DNA of 64,000 nt, taken from the NCBI GenBank assembly GCA_947034885.2, contig OX344750.2, forward strand, positions 44,564,821-44,628,820. The letters run 5' to 3'. Numbering within the stretch: the first letter of the stretch is position 1; each line of letters starts with the position of its first letter. Shown here in pieces: positions 60,421-64,000 of the stretch. The DNA is from Thuidium tamariscinum (Eukaryota; Streptophyta; Bryopsida; Hypnales; Thuidiaceae). The notes under the pieces were generated by a model. That model ran no database searches, had not been told where the DNA came from, and was given only the letters and a program-made list of their open reading frames with translations. The translations under genes and the position numbers were made by a program.

Positions 60421-60644
60421 GCTAGTATGTGAGCATAGAAAGTGTGAGCCTATGAGCCTAGAATTCTATACACCTATAATATAGGTGTTTATATTATAGA
60501 CACCTCAATGGTTACAGTGTATTTATGTTCTAAATACTTATATTATAGGTGTTTATGTTATAAACACTTTCAATGAGTGCAGGATATTTACTTATACTTA
60601 GGCTCAAGGCTCATAGGCTCACACTTCTATGCTCACATACTAGC
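60421..60644. mobile_element. GCTAGTATGTGAG MITE, copy 4 (224 bp)
   Basis: GCTAGTATGTGAGCATAGAA and its exact inverse (allowing one A) bound it, the best-preserved ends of the family. The interior has the cacctataatataggtgttta palindromes. It lies about 1.8 kb upstream of the PMT start codon. Confidence 0.9.
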
Positions 60645-62467
60645 GTCGTTGTCCTTAGAGTGAATTGACATTCCGTGTCACCAAACGTTGTAAGTTTGTA
60701 ACCTTTGTAATGAATTCTTGATCAATAATGCACAGGAGAATAGCACATAATTATGCTAAAGACCCCCTTATGTTGTGGAAAATAACATGCCTCTCCTTAT
60801 CCAATAAGTGACTGGCACCTGAATGAGCCAACCGATTCACGTTCGGATAACTCACCGGCATGCCTGCTTGGGGCAAAAGAACATTGCTGCACTTCATCTG
60901 CCTGAAGTCGCCCTGAAATGATACCTGGGGTCCAGTGCCGGTCGCAACGAAAACGGATGAATGTGAGAACACGTCACCGAAAGTGGATGAATGAACGGGC
61001 TGAAGCTCACTGATTGTAGATGGACCGTCTGCCAAAAGTCAGAATCTCGAACCTCCGTCGGTACAGTACGGACGGACGAACGGCGGAAAGCGTCGCCGGC
61101 GTCACCGTCAAGCGTCAACGCCCCCAAAATCGAAGAACGAAAGCTGACGATGACGAACGAAAGTCGACGACGTCCACGAAGCGCGCTTCTTTCGCTCTGT
61201 TTCCGCGTTTGCCTTTTCCTTCGACAGTCTCCTCTTCTCCTACTCTCTTTGCTTCAGCTCGCCTGCTTCTGCTTCGCCGGAGCACGCTTGCGATCCCTGC
61301 GCCTGGAGGATCTTCATGTGTGATCACGGGGCGCTTTGCTAGCAGTATTCGCCTGCCTCTGTGGTGAGTCTCGTGGCTTCCTCGTCTCCCGTAAGCTTAC
61401 TTTGGCGTTGAACTCTTGCAAGCGCTCTTGCTCTTTCGGGCAGGTTCTAGTCTGAGTGTTGGTGCTCACCTCACTCTGCTTTGTGCTTTCGCTCATACCT
61501 ATTTCTAGCGCCTGCGTGTGCCACAGTGTCGTGTCTCACTGTTTTATAGTATGAATTCTTGTTGCATTGCTGCTCTTCCCCTGTTGTCGGCATTCCGGGC
61601 CGTTGAATCTCCGTCATTTCCTTCTCCTCTGTGTTCGCTTGGTGCCCCTGGGGCGATTCATTGTGGTTTCTCCAAGCGAAGGCACCTGAAATTGGTCGGC
61701 GTGTTCCTCCATCTTGGATGTCTTGATGCAACTCATTCTAACTTCGGGAACTTCACCACCCTGGTTTATCGAGAGTGATTTGGGGTTGCATTTCCGAGCC
61801 TTACAGGTAGAGATCTATCCAGTATCGAAGATATTGTTCCTAGCGAAGACCGGTTTGTGTTTGATTGTTGATTCATGAGCGCCGTATTGCGGTTGGTTTT
61901 TTCAAGAGATTCAGACGGTATTTACGAGTTGCTAGTGGGTTTTCGAAGCGCATTTGAGAGATGGGAGTTGGAAGTGCTGTGAATGCTCTTGTTGAAGCTA
62001 GATCTGTTCTGTACCAAACTCTCAAGTCGAATGGAAACAGAAAGGGTTTCTGATCGCTCAAGTTTTTGAGAGGGGTCGCCGCAGAGCATCATGCTTCCTA
62101 CGCTCATTTTTCGTTCAGATTCACTCGTTGCTTTGAGATGAGATCGCGTTCTGATAGAGAATTCAACGAGTATGAGAACCGTGAAAATCTCTGTCTGGTT
62201 ATGGGTGTGGTTGTTTAGGGCACAATCTCCGCCCTATGGACATGATCGCTTTCTGGCATGATTGTGGGCAGGAATGTGTGTGCGTTCACCATTTTGTTGC
62301 AGTAAGGGTCTGTGTTGACTGGATTTATGCCGAAATCAGCTCGATCAGGATTGCTGGATTCTTCATGGTGAAATGGATCTTTCATTATCAGATGTTGGTC
62401 GTCTATGTCGATCTACTTTTGTCTCGCTAATATCCCGCACCTCGCCTTGCTTGTAGCAGGATTCACG
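60645..62467 (+). promoter_or_regulatory. Upstream region and probable 5' UTR intron of the PMT gene
   Basis: GC content and CpG frequency rise sharply from about 60,800, marking the gene island. A CAG acceptor at 62457-62459 lies just 8 bases before the start codon and follows a pyrimidine-containing stretch, so a 5' UTR intron is likely. A good donor candidate is GTGAGT at 61364. No core promoter box is certain. Confidence 0.55.
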
Positions 62468-64000
62468 ATGGGGTCTCCGAAGATCGCGAACTTCGACAAT
62501 GCAAGGAGGCGTCGTGTAACTTGGTTGTTCGTTGTAGCCGGGCTTTGTTTCTTTTTCTACACTTTGGGTTCGTGGCAAGGCGGGAGTTCTCTCGTGGCGG
62601 TGGGCGGCAAGGCTGGAGAACCCTGTCCGACTTCGGTGCTTGATTTTGGGGCACATCACGGGTTTTCAAGCAAGACTCACGATGGGCTCAAAATTGAGCA
62701 ATTTCCCGTTTGCCCCATGAAGTACAGTGAAGTCACGCCTTGTGAAGACCCGAAGCGTGCTATCAAGTTCCCCAGAGCCAAGTTGGAGTATCGTGAGCGT
62801 CATTGCCCATCGAAGAATGAGCGTCTGAGGTGCTTGGTTCCAGCTCCTCCAGGTTACAAGAATCCCTTCCGGTGGCCTGAAAGCCGCGACTTCGCATGGT
62901 ACGCTAATACCCCTCACAAGGAGCTCACAGTGGAGAAGGCCATTCAGAAGTGGGTGCAGTTTCGTGGTGAAAAGCTCTACTTTCCTGGCGGTGGAACGTT
63001 CTCTGCGGGTGGCGCGGACAAGTACATTTCGGACATTGCTGCTCTCATTCCCTTGGATGATGGATCCATTCGCACAGCCATTGATACTGGCTGCGGGGTA
63101 AGCTGCTTCTAGTATTGCTTTTCGAACTCTCTCTCCTTCTGCAGCTTCCGAGCCCATAGTTCGTGACGGGTGGTTTTCGTCGGGAACCTTGAGCAAATCC
63201 GTTTTCTTTTTTTACTCTCTGCAACAGGTGGCCAGTTGGGGAGCTTATTTGCTGAAGAAGAACATCCTGGCCATGTCGTTCGCACCACGAGATACTCATG
63301 TCTCTCAAATTCAGTTCGCTCTAGAAAGAGGAGTACCTGCCATTCTTGGAATCATGGCCACGATTCGGATGCCCTACCCGGCACGGTCATTCGACATGGC
63401 ACATTGCTCTCGCTGCCTCATTCCTTGGGGCAAAGGGGGTAAGCAACAAGGACCCCCACTGACTGTCGAATAGATGTCATTCTTAAGTGTAGTACTCTCC
63501 TGGATTTGGTACAAATGTAGCAACGAAGTCGTCCGCAGTGTCCTCGTGTGCTCCACGTGGGGTGCCCGTGTGCTGTTCACAGGCGGTCTGGTTGCTACAT
63601 TCTTACCCTAGAGTTTATTTTCTGACCTATTTCCTGTGCCATGTTCCTGTACATTCGGAACTATGTTCGTGTTCCTAATATAACTAGTATGATGTTGTCA
63701 ACTGCTTTGTCCTTTTTCTAAATTTCCTTCTGTAGTCTAGTGCTATGACGCCTCTCTGAAAGTGATGGGGTATGTGTGCAGATAACATGTACCTAATTGA
63801 GGTGGACCGTGTTCTGAGACCTGGTGGTTATTGGATTTTGTCCGGTCCTCCCATTAACTGGAAGAAATACTACAAGGGTTGGGAGCGAACCCAGGAGGAT
63901 TTGGAGGCGGAACAGGACGAAATTGAGGACGCTGCTCGTCGTCTGTGCTGGAAAAAGGTGGTCGAGAAAGATAATCTGGCCATCTGGCAGAAACCTCTGA
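62468..64000 (+). CDS. Putative methyltransferase, PMT16/17/18-like, 5' part
   Basis: Members of this family are Golgi type II membrane proteins with a SAM-dependent methyltransferase domain, and some (QUA2/TSD2) act on pectin. Exons: 62468-63097, 63228-63438 and 63782 to beyond the window; introns GTAAGC...CAG in both cases. The product starts MGSPKIANF, has a basic ARRRR stop-transfer flank, one membrane segment (about residues 17-33) and then a short stem. [17 protein letters not shown] and [10 protein letters not shown] are family hallmarks, followed by [13 protein letters not shown], the [17 protein letters not shown] motif across the first splice junction, [23 protein letters not shown] and [18 protein letters not shown]. 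The last residues, [10 protein letters not shown]...IWQKPL, mark about the middle of the usual 600-residue protein. There are no breaks. The start at 62468 is chosen because it gives the membrane segment the normal distance and follows the acceptor. Confidence 0.95.

Noticed and set aside
61518..61778. 86-codon frame upstream of PMT
   Set aside because: It lies in the probable leader intron and has no recognisable domain.
1..64000. tRNA, rRNA, CRISPR array or bacterial-type operon
   Set aside because: None seen; the genome is eukaryotic and the repeats lack the features of such elements.

Overview
The window is nuclear DNA of a land plant. Three things show this: plant-type split genes, a plant L1-type LINE, and many small plant transposons (MITEs). 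The overall sequence is AT-rich, and only two genes look intact. The first is QCR6, the hinge subunit of mitochondrial complex III (three short exons, minus strand, 42516-43293). The second is the 5' part of a Golgi-type putative methyltransferase of the PMT16/17/18 kind (plus strand, 62468 to the window end). Three decayed genes are also present: a B3-domain relic (9395-9787, minus), a gene with a DUF7869-type transposase-like domain (about 18370-23006, plus) and a CYP85-clan cytochrome P450 (about 50206-54054, plus). The low gene density and layered repeats fit a large genome such as that of a gymnosperm or a seed-free plant, but the exact lineage cannot be fixed from sequence alone.

Layout. 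1-8450: AT-rich DNA with three tandem arrays. Two of them (1626-2715 and 7117-8440) share a GGTCGCCC core; the third (3180-4790) is an old array with a period of about 216 bp. 8450-18370: a B3 relic, then long non-coding DNA with short repeats and a 1.5-kb-spaced inverted repeat. 18370-23006: the DUF7869 pseudogene, cut by four independent insertions (a CACTA-like snap-back MITE, two members of a 4-bp-TSD family and a hAT-like MITE). 23006-34050: decayed repeats and several MITEs. 34065-41735: a LINE with a likely 15-bp target-site duplication, itself carrying a MITE in its endonuclease region. 42516-43293: QCR6. 44649-48000: more elements. 50206-54054: P450 pseudogene. 55700-60650: dense MITEs, including a nest-in-nest. 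60650-64000: GC-richer gene island with the PMT gene and its upstream region.

The most unusual content is the transposon ecology. Six MITEs share the terminal inverted repeat GGGTNNTTGCAAGAAA and have 4-bp target duplications (perfect in three, with one mismatch in the other three). A seventh element has a different TIR but also starts GGGT and has a perfect 4-bp duplication. They sit in a LINE, in another MITE, and in and beside the DUF7869 pseudogene. This gives a readable relative chronology and points to a transposon group that I cannot place securely in a named plant superfamily. The four-fold interrupted DUF7869 locus, the higher-order GGTCGCCC arrays and the ORF1/ORF2 overlap of the LINE are the other points most worth checking.
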